Below are positions 44,547-53,801 of a stretch of 64,000 nt of DNA, one piece after another (positions within the stretch are counted from its first letter, which is position 1; each line of letters begins with the position of its first letter). Both the position numbers and the translations under genes were made by a program. The notes under the pieces were generated by a model. It worked only from the letters and a program-made list of their open reading frames with translations, did no database searches and was not told the DNA's origin. The stretch is from Lachnospiraceae bacterium. GTDB lineage: Bacteria > Bacillota > Clostridia > Lachnospirales > Lachnospiraceae. The stretch is taken from the NCBI GenBank assembly GCA_021203305.1, contig JAJQBK010000011.1, positions 1-64,000 on the forward strand. The letters run 5' to 3'.

Positions 44547-46187
44547 TTATATCACCCTCTCAAAAAATGGCATGGTTCCCTGTATCATAAAATCGATCAC
44601 ATCCGGATCGGATAAATAATTCAGGGGCTTGCTGTGGGACTGCTTATGGCCAAACCTCTCCCGACAGTCCTTATGTGTTCCGGGAAATACGCGGAACACC
44701 GCAGGAGGAAGAATCATATTTAACTCCCTCAGATCGCGATAGTCATCGTTCAGCTCCCAGAGGATCTCATCCAGAACAGCTGACAGACCCTGAAATCTTT
44801 CTTCCTCGCCCTCCGCTTCGAGAAAGCAAAGGTACCTGCCGGGCAGCAGGCTTTTATCATCGCAGATACTGTATTCGAAAATCCGGATATGCATGCGCTC
44901 AGCCAGCCTTTCCATCGCCAGCGATACGATTTTCATGTCCGTCTTTTCTCCGGCGATATTCACTGCCTGATTTTTGCGAAAGCATACTTCAAACATGGGC
45001 GCCTGCCCATAAAATCCCGTAACCCGGATCACATCTCCCAGCTGATAGCGGTACAGACCCGAAAAATTCGTCACCAGAATCTCATATTCCTGCCCCGGCT
45101 CAAGCTCCTCAATGGTTCTCGGCCTTGCATCCTTATCATTCCGATGCCAGGGAAGAAACTCAAAATATCCGCCTCTGGGAAGCAGCACATATTCCCTGCT
45201 CTCAGGTTCGAGCGCTATTCCAATGAAGCACTCTGAAGCGGCGTACATAAAATAATGGAGCTGTACGCCCTCTCCCAGATAACCTCTCAGCACCGGTTCC
45301 TGTGCGGAGAAGGTACTGCCTCCGATGCCGGACAGCCACTGAAAATCCGGCCAGATCCGCTTCATGATGCCGTCAAAACCGGCCTCACACTCTTTTCTGA
45401 CGTGGGCAAGCCACTCCGCATCCGGCCGCGGCAAAGCGAGAAGTCCCTCTCTGACGTCTGTCCCCAGAGGAACCATATCCGACACCACATGCTGCTCCAC
45501 ATCCTGCAATACATCCCTCCAGTATTCCTCAAAGAAGCAGAAAAATAACAGGGCGTCATAAAGGAAAACAGACTGTATTCCCACTGCCTGAGGTGAGGAA
45601 AACAGGATCCAGAGCTTCATGTATGGGATATTTCCCACTTCCCTGGAAAATAAAAGATCCTCCCCGCCTAAAACCCAGCGGTTCAGTTCATTTCCTCCCC
45701 TCTCATGAAGCTCCCGGTGAAAGGCAATGGATAAAAGGGTCTCCGGTTCCGGCTCTTTCAAGTCTGTGCGAAATATGCTCAGGATCAGATGCTTTCCCGC
45801 GTCAATTCCGGGTGTTTTCCCATGGCAGGCATACCAGACAGGATCAAGCGCCCTGCCCAGGGCCTCCCTGGTAAGTGGAATCCTCTTCTGTGTCCCGGTG
45901 CTGCCGGAGGTTAAGAGAAAATATTTCACCGGATAGGATGTCAGGATATTTCCCTCCCCGGCGCTCATCCGCTCCACAGCCTTTGCATAATCGGCGTATT
46001 CCGTCACCGGCACCAGACGCTGATAGTCCTCCGGAGTCTCCACCTGGTCAAAATGATGGTTCTGTCCATATTCCGTATTCTGATTATCACTCATAAGCTT
46101 TCGGAGGGTTTCGCGGCTTAACCTGACCGCCTGTTCACAGTCGCTCTTAAAAAAAGCCGCCTCCTCCTGCCATCGGTTCTGATTCAT
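44547..46187 (-). CDS. GH3 auxin-responsive promoter family acyl-adenylating enzyme
   Basis: 546 aa. AMP/P-loop motif LTSGSTGTQKRIPLT, central YAASECFIGIAL, YRYQLGDVIRVTGF, and C-terminal SHSKPLNYLSD. Plant GH3 enzymes adenylate a carboxylic acid and join it to an amino acid; bacterial members are little characterised. It is translationally linked to the MATE-HATPase gene, so the product may be that transporter's cargo. Substrate unknown. Confidence 0.88.
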   Translation of the reverse strand: MNQNRWQEEAAFFKSDCEQAVRLSRETLRKLMSDNQNTEYGQNHHFDQVETPEDYQRLVPVTEYADYAKAVERMSAGEGNILTSYPVKYFLLTSGSTGTQKRIPLTREALGRALDPVWYACHGKTPGIDAGKHLILSIFRTDLKEPEPETLLSIAFHRELHERGGNELNRWVLGGEDLLFSREVGNIPYMKLWILFSSPQAVGIQSVFLYDALLFFCFFEEYWRDVLQDVEQHVVSDMVPLGTDVREGLLALPRPDAEWLAHVRKECEAGFDGIMKRIWPDFQWLSGIGGSTFSAQEPVLRGYLGEGVQLHYFMYAASECFIGIALEPESREYVLLPRGGYFEFLPWHRNDKDARPRTIEELEPGQEYEILVTNFSGLYRYQLGDVIRVTGFYGQAPMFEVCFRKNQAVNIAGEKTDMKIVSLAMERLAERMHIRIFEYSICDDKSLLPGRYLCFLEAEGEEERFQGLSAVLDEILWELNDDYRDLRELNMILPPAVFRVFPGTHKDCRERFGHKQSHSKPLNYLSDPDVIDFMIQGTMPFFERVI

Positions 46188-46356
46188 ATTTGCATCCAGT
46201 CCTTATTTCTTTTCATCATTGCTGCCTTTTAAGAAATCACAGAGAATCAACCCTGCATATATTCTTTAACAGCTCCTGACTGCGGCAGCTTTTTAGACAT
46301 GCAATTCGCGTATCAGGCGGTACAAGATACATAAGTTATTGATTGGTCAACAGTTC

Positions 46357-48996
46357 CTAAGCAACCCCGGGATTTCGCTGCGGCCCGAAAGCGCGGACCT
46401 TCTGCGACCAGTCTGTGGCGTGATGAAAAGCAGGATCATGTTCCTTCAGGTAGGCAAGGGACTCCGCCACCTGGGGATCATTCATGCCCCCTTCCATATG
46501 GGCGCGCATGGCTTCCTCGCTGCCGCCGCTGGCAATAAAAGCATATCGATCCGTGACTGCCTTGCCCATCAATGCGTAATAGCCGATCCTGGCCTTCAGC
46601 AGCAGGTCGCTCTCGTCCTGGGGATCAATGAAGTCCGGGTATCTGGTGACCAGACGGCTTTCCACCTGGGAATTGCCGAAATCACTGACCAGCTCATCCT
46701 GATGCAGTATGGCGTCGGCGTCGGACATCTGAGCGATCTTTTCACCGTATTTGCGGGCGATCATGTCATATTGCGCCCGGATGACCTCCTTATACTGGCC
46801 CATCCCCTCTTTATTGCGCGTCACGGCCGGAGCAAGCTCTTCCTCGGTATTTCCGGGCCTCATTGTCCTTTCAACGATTCGCTTGGCCTCCGTCAGAGTC
46901 TCCTTTACTTCCTCCCATTCTCCCTTGTGGAGCCCTGCCCCGGCTCCCAGGTTCATGGCCATCTGCCTCATCTGCTCAGGAGAGAGAATCGTCTGCGCCG
47001 CCTCCGTGTTGCAGAAGCCGCCGAAGCTTCTGAAAAGCGTTTCCCCGATATCCGGGAGAATCCCCTTATTCATCAGCTCCTGCTCGCTGTATTCCAGAGA
47101 ATAGTATTGACTATCCATCAGGCGCTGTTTGATCTGCCCCATCTCGGGCGTCGCAGGATTGCGGATCTCCTCCACCGAGCGGATCAGAGGATTATCCACT
47201 GCCCGGATGGCGTTCACCCGGTGCTCCTGCATGATATTGGCCGCCACGATCTGCTCGCAGGCTTCCGTTCCCCTCGTCAGTCTTTCCCTGCGCTGTTTGC
47301 GGGCAGCCTCCATGACCCGCTCTCCCTTGCTGATCAGATCCACGGCGCAGTCCATGGCGCTGCCGGCGTATTTCAACATCTCATTCTCCGTCAGCAGTCC
47401 CTCCGGTTCTCCTCCACTGGAAAGGTACCGGCGGATGGCCAGCCCCCTGGCCCGGTCGGAAAGCCCCCGGAGCATGCTCATCTTGTAGCTGTATTCCACG
47501 GTGTCGCTGCCCACCAGCTCATCCTTCAGGCAGGGGACGGAGCCGTCATTGGCAATGCGGGCGGAGGGGTGCTTCAGCTTCGTCACATCCGCCAGGAACA
47601 TATTGTCCATAGATAACTCATCCAGCTCAGCGCACCGGCAGAGAAGGGCCTCATCTGTCAGCCCCGCCAGCACATCCACATCACAGGCGAGAACCCTTTT
47701 CAGTCTGGGCGCCGCGATGTCCCGGGTGCGCTGATAAAGCTCCTCCGAAGCACGCTGCGTTTCGCCCAGCCTTCCCACCTCCAGCATGGTGCGGACCGTA
47801 TCCAGATTGCGCTGCGTATGCTCTTCCCCGGGCTCCATCAGCGTCATGCTTCCCCGGAAAAAGACAGAATCCTCTTCCCCGGCTCTTAAGCCCAGTCTCT
47901 CATCCTCCTTCACCCGGTTGAAAGCTCCCAGCTTCTGGCGATATTTCAGAGCGTAATCGTGGGACGCGCGATATACCCTCTCTTCCTGATGCGCGTTGAT
48001 CTGTTCCCTTCTCGCCGGAATTTCCTCCTGAAACCGATCAAAAGCCCTCTGCAGCTCCAGGCAGCATGCCTTCCCGGTCAGGATGGCGCCGGTCTGATTG
48101 AAGCCATAATAATCCGCGCTGTTGAAATCCACGCCGTAAGAGTTCCAGGTCATAGTCACGGCGTCATGGAACCGATTGAATTCCTCCCTCTTCAAATCAA
48201 GCGTTTCCCGTTTCACAGGGGCCATGCGTTCAAAGTAGGGGGCATTGACAGGATCCCTCATCACATTTTCCAGATATACCATTTTATTCAGCATATCTCT
48301 CTGTTCCCCGGCATGTTTTCTCATACTCGTCTCCGTGAACATCTCCCGGGAGAGGCGCAGGGAAAGCATCTCATCCACGATCCTGTCCAGATGGGGTTTG
48401 CGCCGCTCCAGGTTGTCGGAGCAGTAATCCTCAAAGAAGCGGTCGTCCGCTTCCTTCCTGGCGGCGTCCTTCTTCGATGCGGGTCTGCCCTTTTTATCCA
48501 CCTTATAGCCCACGCAGAAGGCGCGCAGAACCTTGGTCTCGGCGGTGCTTTCTGAGATGAGCGCGTCGTGGTCGTTGATGGAGTTTTCCCTGGCGGCGGC
48601 ATGCTCCTTCATCCCATGGACCATATCGTAGGTTGCGGCAGTACCCACGGGACAGAATCTCGAGGCCTCCTTCTCCCGGCTTGAATCCCTCATCCGCGCC
48701 TTAATACTCTTCTTCGCCGCAGCCTGCTCCTGAACGGGCGCGCCGTCAGCCGCCTCCCCGGCATGGACAATTTCCATTTCCTGAACAGCCTGGGCGGCCA
48801 GCCGGGCGTTTTCCTCTCTCTGGCGCACAAGCTCCTGGGAAGGATTGATGTTCTGATTCTGCTCCTGCACCTGTACCCCGGAGGCCTCCGTCTGTGTCAG
48901 GTCAGCAGTCCTCTCCTGAAGCGTCTGCGTCTGTATCCCGGCCGACTCCAGGCTCCTGTTTTTGTTTAACTCTTCCTGCTTATCTACACGGCACAT
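46357..48996 (-). CDS. Large Met-Cys-leader protein sharing a module with the 49,957-51,453 product
   Basis: 879 aa, soluble, no TM or signal peptide. It begins MCRVDKQ; residues about 10-95 are Gln/Glu-rich and disordered, followed by QAAAKKSIKARMRD. Residues about 156-258 (VLRAFCVGYKVDKKGRPAS ... NVMRDPVNAPYFERM) align clearly with residues 151-253 of the 498-aa protein. The remaining 600 residues are helical, with no motif I recognise. It lies 27 bp after a GNAT gene and is the last of the cluster. I infer an effector or cargo with its own C-terminal activity; this is not shown. Confidence 0.75.
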   Translation of the reverse strand: MCRVDKQEELNKNRSLESAGIQTQTLQERTADLTQTEASGVQVQEQNQNINPSQELVRQREENARLAAQAVQEMEIVHAGEAADGAPVQEQAAAKKSIKARMRDSSREKEASRFCPVGTAATYDMVHGMKEHAAARENSINDHDALISESTAETKVLRAFCVGYKVDKKGRPASKKDAARKEADDRFFEDYCSDNLERRKPHLDRIVDEMLSLRLSREMFTETSMRKHAGEQRDMLNKMVYLENVMRDPVNAPYFERMAPVKRETLDLKREEFNRFHDAVTMTWNSYGVDFNSADYYGFNQTGAILTGKACCLELQRAFDRFQEEIPARREQINAHQEERVYRASHDYALKYRQKLGAFNRVKEDERLGLRAGEEDSVFFRGSMTLMEPGEEHTQRNLDTVRTMLEVGRLGETQRASEELYQRTRDIAAPRLKRVLACDVDVLAGLTDEALLCRCAELDELSMDNMFLADVTKLKHPSARIANDGSVPCLKDELVGSDTVEYSYKMSMLRGLSDRARGLAIRRYLSSGGEPEGLLTENEMLKYAGSAMDCAVDLISKGERVMEAARKQRRERLTRGTEACEQIVAANIMQEHRVNAIRAVDNPLIRSVEEIRNPATPEMGQIKQRLMDSQYYSLEYSEQELMNKGILPDIGETLFRSFGGFCNTEAAQTILSPEQMRQMAMNLGAGAGLHKGEWEEVKETLTEAKRIVERTMRPGNTEEELAPAVTRNKEGMGQYKEVIRAQYDMIARKYGEKIAQMSDADAILHQDELVSDFGNSQVESRLVTRYPDFIDPQDESDLLLKARIGYYALMGKAVTDRYAFIASGGSEEAMRAHMEGGMNDPQVAESLAYLKEHDPAFHHATDWSQKVRAFGPQRNPGVA

Positions 48997-49023
48997 TCTT
49001 TCTTCTCCTTCTCAAGCTTCACA

Positions 49024-49863
49024 TCAGCTGTAACTGTATCCCTTCATCCAGGTATGGGAAATCATCTTCGCCTGGGGCGCCATGGTCTGAATCAGCGACG
49101 CCGTGGTCTGATCCACAGACTGAATCACAATCTTTTCCTCCGGTGGGAAAATCCGCTGCGCCCTGGCGAAAGCCGCCCTGATCATGCTGTACACCGCCGT
49201 CGGCCCCGCGCTGCCCGACCAGGTGGAGGAGAGGGTCAGGCTGTTCAGGCAGGAACGGTCAAAAACCGCGTAAGCGGCAATCCTCTGATCCCTGACAATG
49301 GCCATACTGATCCTGCGCTCCACCTTCGGGGAGTCGATTCCTCCCTCCGGTCTGGGGGAGCCATTCTCTCTCGCCTTAAGCTCCGCGTGCCGGACCAGGG
49401 CTTCGTCCAGCTGGTCAAAGGAGGTTCCCGACTCCTTCGCGCCGGAAAAATAAGAGGTTTTTCCAAGCTCTCCCACCGTAGTCACATAGATATTTTCCTT
49501 TTCATCGGTCTCATTCCAAAATCCCATGGCCTTCAGAAACAGAAAAAGAGTTTCATGCTCCTCAGTAGTGGCCGTAAAGTGAATGATCATCCCCGTATGG
49601 ATATCCTCCAGGAGCTTTTCCAGAGTCTTGAGCAAAAGCCTTCCTCCCCCGCGCCGCCTGTAATCCGGGGCCACATACAGAGAGGCGATCTGGAAAAGCC
49701 CTCCCTCCAGATAGCCTGCCAGCGCTCCCACCGCCAGCTGATCCTCCGCCAGGCCAAAGGCCGTCACCGGTTCTCCCTCCTCCAGCACCCTGGCTATATC
49801 CGGCAGCAGAAAAGTCTTAAAAACGCCCGGATCGCCCGGGGGCAATACTCCTGTCTTCAACAT
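49024..49863 (-). CDS. Two-domain GNAT acetyltransferase-like protein
   Basis: 279 aa. The first GNAT domain contains SLYVAPDYRRRGGGRLLL, a good acetyl-CoA loop (RRxGxG). A second half of similar size follows (MAIVRDQRIAAYAVFD ...), more diverged. It sits 27 bp upstream of the 879-aa protein and 93 bp after the 498-aa gene. Toxin-activating acyltransferases such as HlyC also have the GNAT fold, so modification of the neighbour is one possibility; immunity is another. Confidence 0.8.
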   Translation of the reverse strand: MLKTGVLPPGDPGVFKTFLLPDIARVLEEGEPVTAFGLAEDQLAVGALAGYLEGGLFQIASLYVAPDYRRRGGGRLLLKTLEKLLEDIHTGMIIHFTATTEEHETLFLFLKAMGFWNETDEKENIYVTTVGELGKTSYFSGAKESGTSFDQLDEALVRHAELKARENGSPRPEGGIDSPKVERRISMAIVRDQRIAAYAVFDRSCLNSLTLSSTWSGSAGPTAVYSMIRAAFARAQRIFPPEEKIVIQSVDQTTASLIQTMAPQAKMISHTWMKGYSYS

Positions 49864-49956
49864 CTGTCTTAGTTCCTCCTGTTTTCCTTATGATATGGCC
49901 GGGTTTTTTCCCTCAGCTTTTTCACCGAAATGAAACCCCGCCCTGGTGCAGCGCTT

Positions 49957-51453
49957 CTATACAAGCTCACCGCTGTAGCCGCTGCGGATGATCAGCTCCC
50001 TGCCGGCTGCCGATAAAGGAGCGCCTTTCAGGAAGAAGTTAATGGCGTTTTCACCGGCCGTAAACTGCTCCGCCAGCCTTTCGGCCTCCTCCGCGTAAGC
50101 TTCCCTCTTTGCCAGAGCACTTTCCCTTTTCTTTATTTCCTGCGTATCTGCGGCGTTCTCATAAATATCACACAGCTGATCGCTGGCTAAAGCCCTCAGC
50201 CTCCGGTCCCCCAGGACGTCCACAGTTCTGTATACTTTCTGATACAGATCGTCCACCATCTGTTTATGGGCTTCGTAATACCCGGGGTTGGACTCGATGG
50301 CGCTGCGAAGCGCCCCAAGCCGCTCATAAGTCTCCCGCGACGCATAGGTATTGATATTGAGGCCCGCTGTTTCATCCGACGCCTCCGCCCAACTCCTGAC
50401 CTCCTCATTCCGGCGAAGACGCACAGGGATCTCCCGCTCAATCTCCTGGTCCACGACCCCGTCATAAATCTCCCGCTCTCTCCTCTGAGACTCCTCATAA
50501 TCCCGTTTAAAACGAGCCTTGTCCATTTGCAGCGGCGTTTCCACCATGTCCTCCCAGAACGATTTCAGATCAGCAGTGTGATATGTATTTTCGTTGACGT
50601 TGACGGCCTTTGCCCTGGCCGCCGAGATAAACAATTGTGAATAGGAAGCTGACATGAGCCGTTTGGCCTCGAACAGATCCTTCTGCGGCCTGGGCATGTC
50701 ATCAAAATAAGGCTTGTTGATGGGGTCCTCCATGACATTGCTGAAATAGGTCAGCCTTTCCGTCAGGTTTTTCATCTCACGGGTATGCTTTTCCATGTAC
50801 TCGACCGAAAACATATCCGGGCTGATTTCCGTGTTGATCAGCTCATTGACAAAACGGTTCAGGTGAGGCCGGCGCCGATCCAGATCCTTTGAGATATAAT
50901 CCTCATAGAAATCGTCATCCTCCCGCTTCTTCCTTGCGTCCTCTTCGGTGGCGGGCAAGCCCTTTTTATTCTTCCGGTATCCCTGGACAAACACTCCCAG
51001 GACCCGCCTGTCCACATCCGCCTCGAAGGCTATCTGATTGCGTTCTTCCGTCATGGAATTCAGATGCTCTGCCCTCAGATCCTTAAGCTGTTCCACTATA
51101 TTGTAGGATATATGATCCGCCGCGATATTTCCCTTCTTGGCTTCCTTCGTGCGCCTGCTTTCCTCCCGGCGCTGCTTGTAGCTCATTTTGGCCGCCGCCT
51201 GTACCTGCACGGGATTGCCCGGGGCGGCCTCCCGGGCCTGGGCCTGGGGCAGATTGCCGGCCGCCCTGGCAGCCAGCTGCTGATTCATTTCCCTCTGCTC
51301 CGTGATGAGTCTTTCCGCCTCCTGACGGCGTCTCTCCTCCAGGGTCTGGTTTTCCTCCGTATCCCATTCCTGAAGCTGTGTCAGCTCCTGGCGTATTTCA
51401 AAAGTCTGTTTCCTTTCCTGTCTTTGAAGGTCTGTACTGCCCGGTCCGCACAT
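49957..51453 (-). CDS. Met-Cys-leader protein, shorter paralogue carrying the shared module
   Basis: 498 aa. It starts MCGPGS; the leader is Gln/Glu/Arg-rich to about residue 88, then AAAKMSYKQRREESRR. The shared module (151-250) contains VLGVFVQGYRKNKKGLPAT, DLDRRRPHLNRFVNEL and NVMEDPINKPYFDDM. After it the chain is helical and charged for 240 residues and lacks the long C-terminal part of the 879-aa paralogue. AGAGGAG before the ATG; 24 bp after the AAA gene. It may be a cargo with a small toxic domain, or a structural or adaptor version. Confidence 0.75.
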   Translation of the reverse strand: MCGPGSTDLQRQERKQTFEIRQELTQLQEWDTEENQTLEERRRQEAERLITEQREMNQQLAARAAGNLPQAQAREAAPGNPVQVQAAAKMSYKQRREESRRTKEAKKGNIAADHISYNIVEQLKDLRAEHLNSMTEERNQIAFEADVDRRVLGVFVQGYRKNKKGLPATEEDARKKREDDDFYEDYISKDLDRRRPHLNRFVNELINTEISPDMFSVEYMEKHTREMKNLTERLTYFSNVMEDPINKPYFDDMPRPQKDLFEAKRLMSASYSQLFISAARAKAVNVNENTYHTADLKSFWEDMVETPLQMDKARFKRDYEESQRREREIYDGVVDQEIEREIPVRLRRNEEVRSWAEASDETAGLNINTYASRETYERLGALRSAIESNPGYYEAHKQMVDDLYQKVYRTVDVLGDRRLRALASDQLCDIYENAADTQEIKKRESALAKREAYAEEAERLAEQFTAGENAINFFLKGAPLSAAGRELIIRSGYSGELV

Positions 51454-51477
51454 GGCCGTTATCTCCTCTCTTTATCC

Positions 51478-53730
51478 TCATTTAACTTCGCTGTCTTTGG
51501 TAAGCTTCCCGGCTCTTCCCGTATACAGGGCGCCGTACAGCTCATTGCCGATGCCTGTTCTGCCGGTGCGTCTGTACTCCGCCTCAACCGCTTTCACAAG
51601 ATCACTGTTTGTGATCTTACGGTGCTGCGCCGCGGCCCGGTAGGACGCGCTAAGAGCAGCGGACTTGATGGCGCTGCCTGTCAGCTGCGCGACCTTCGAG
51701 TAAATTTCGAAATCCACATCCTCCTCCAAGGGAGCCTCTTTGGGAAATACCTTTTCCCAGAGCTTTTGCCTGGCCTTTTCGTCCGGCTGCTCAATGGGAA
51801 TCATATAAGTCATCCTTCTTTTGAAGGCACTGTCAAAGTTCTGCATCACGTTGGTCGCCAGAATGGATATGCCGGAATATTCCTCAATTTTCTGCAGCAG
51901 ATATGCCGTCTCCGCGTTGGCATACCTGTCATTGGAGCTGGACACATCCGTCCGCTTCGTGAAAAGAGCGTCCGCCTCATCGAAGAATAAAATCGCGTTG
52001 GAACCCCTGGCGGAGTCAAAGACAGCTCCCAGATTCTTCTCCGTCTCACCGATATATTTGCTGCCGATCTGAGACAGGTCAATGCGGTAGATATCCAGCC
52101 CCAGCTCATTGGCCAGCACCTGCGCCGCCATGGTCTTGCCGGTTCCCGGCGGTCCATAAAGCACCACAGAGGTGCCGTTTCCGTATGGCAGCTTTTTTTC
52201 GAAGCCGAAGTCCTCATTGACCACACTCCGGAAACGTACCCTGTCACAAACCTCCTCCAGAAGCTGCCTGCTTTCCTCAGAAACCTCCAGATCCTCCCAT
52301 ACAAAGGGGCTTTGAAGCCTTGTGGCATAATCCCCGAACTCAGCGGAGCATTTCGCCCTGATCTGCCGTTCCAAAAGCTCCTGGGAAACGGAAAAGCCCT
52401 CCTCTCCAATCTCCGCGTCCAGCGCCGCGCAGGACAGGACTGATTGAATTCTGCCGGGACTCATGTCGAACCGGGATACCAGCTGATCCAGATTCAGCCC
52501 CCTGTCTAGCACTACATGCTCCTTTTGGGCAAAATACTGCCAGAAACTCTTCTGCGCCGTTGTGCCCACAGCCTCCAGGCTGATACAGTACCAGTCCCCG
52601 GATACAGCCAGTTCTCCCGGCTTTTGCTCCGGAGAGCCCACAAACAGGATACTCATTTTGTCCTGCAGCAGCAAAAGGCATCTTTGCAGGGCAGCAAGCT
52701 TCTCCTGTCCGAAGGGAACATGCTCCAGATAGAGAAGATTTTTCTCGCAGATACATTTGATCACAGCCTCCCGCAGGATTTCCGGGATGGTTCTCTCCTC
52801 CTGGGCCAGTATTTTTTTTATGTCCAGACAGAGAATATCCAGCTCCGCCACAGAAGCCAGGCACTTCATAAGAAAGCTCTTTCCCATGCCCTCCGCGCCC
52901 CGTAGCTGAATCACACCCTGCTTCTGAGCTCCTGTCAAGGAGGAAAAAACCCGGATCAGCTCCTCGAACTGTTGGCCATGGGCCAATATCTGGTCCATCT
53001 CCGGCTCAAAATCAATCATTCTGCCACAGGCGGACAGCCCTCCAAGCTGATTTGGCTGCCCCGCCAGAGCCTGAATCACCCGCCGGTGTAAAATCAGAGG
53101 CCTGGACAGACGGGAAAGCTCCGGCGTATCCGGCACCGGCTCCATGAGAAAACGGTTCAGGAAGCTGTCCTCATCCCACAATACCGAGAAATCCTCCTCT
53201 TCCTCAGAAAAAAGCAGCATGGCCAGATCCAGCGCCAGTCCTCTGGTAGGTCTGGCCGCGGCCTTTTCCTCCTCCTTTAAAACGCCGAAGGCGCGCTCAT
53301 ATCTGCGGTTTAAATCCACTGCCGCCGCCATCAGGAAGGTTAAAATTTCCAGGTCTGAAAGCATGCCGTCCTCAAAAAAGCGGGCAAAGGGAAGCCCGGT
53401 CCCCTTTTCTCTGGAAAGAAGTGTCTGAAAGATCTCATAATACCGGAATCTCCCCGCAAAATCCTCTTTTTCTTCCTTCTGCGGCCCGGGCGCCTCCAGC
53501 GCCTCCATAAGCTCCCTGTCGCCAAGCAGGCTTCCGACCCGCCTGCGGGACGCCGCCGCGCCCTCCTCCCGGAGGGTCAGCGCCGTCAAGCAGAGCATAT
53601 CCAGAAAGCTCTGCCATGCCTCCCATTCCTGTGTGCGGTTTGTAAAAGGCTCGCTTTCTTCAGCCCCAAAATAGGCGTCCGCCATAAATTCTTCCAGAGG
53701 TTTTCCAGCCTGTTCCATAGATATCTCCAT
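51478..53730 (-). CDS. AAA+ ATPase with degenerate first and canonical second module (copy 2)
   Basis: 750 aa. An N-terminal helical region (1-260) is followed by a first P-loop module RGAEGMGKSFLM (K284). The canonical AAA+ module has Walker A GPPGTGKT (K532), Walker B ILFFDEADALF and sensor FKRRMTYMIPI. The same layout occurs in the ATPases of extracellular contractile injection loci (Afp15/PVC15 type), though also in other FtsH-like ATPases. It is a diverged paralogue of the ATPase at 60.5 kb, and lies between the ADP-ribosyltransferase gene and the 498-aa gene. Cell-side assembly or loading role is inferred. Confidence 0.85.
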   Translation of the reverse strand: MEISMEQAGKPLEEFMADAYFGAEESEPFTNRTQEWEAWQSFLDMLCLTALTLREEGAAASRRRVGSLLGDRELMEALEAPGPQKEEKEDFAGRFRYYEIFQTLLSREKGTGLPFARFFEDGMLSDLEILTFLMAAAVDLNRRYERAFGVLKEEEKAAARPTRGLALDLAMLLFSEEEEDFSVLWDEDSFLNRFLMEPVPDTPELSRLSRPLILHRRVIQALAGQPNQLGGLSACGRMIDFEPEMDQILAHGQQFEELIRVFSSLTGAQKQGVIQLRGAEGMGKSFLMKCLASVAELDILCLDIKKILAQEERTIPEILREAVIKCICEKNLLYLEHVPFGQEKLAALQRCLLLLQDKMSILFVGSPEQKPGELAVSGDWYCISLEAVGTTAQKSFWQYFAQKEHVVLDRGLNLDQLVSRFDMSPGRIQSVLSCAALDAEIGEEGFSVSQELLERQIRAKCSAEFGDYATRLQSPFVWEDLEVSEESRQLLEEVCDRVRFRSVVNEDFGFEKKLPYGNGTSVVLYGPPGTGKTMAAQVLANELGLDIYRIDLSQIGSKYIGETEKNLGAVFDSARGSNAILFFDEADALFTKRTDVSSSNDRYANAETAYLLQKIEEYSGISILATNVMQNFDSAFKRRMTYMIPIEQPDEKARQKLWEKVFPKEAPLEEDVDFEIYSKVAQLTGSAIKSAALSASYRAAAQHRKITNSDLVKAVEAEYRRTGRTGIGNELYGALYTGRAGKLTKDSEVK

Positions 53731-53764
53731 TGATTGTTTTGTCCGGTTCCGGCAAACGGCTTTA

Positions 53765-53778
53765 TGTCGTTCACTATC
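53765..53778. repeat. Solo end of the TGTCGTTCACTATA repeat family
   Basis: TGTCGTTCACTATC in the 71-bp gap upstream of the AAA gene matches the ends of the elements at 9505 and 14978. No partner end is visible. Confidence 0.35.
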
Positions 53779-53801
53779 ACAGCAGCCTGCCTGCCGTTCC
53801 T

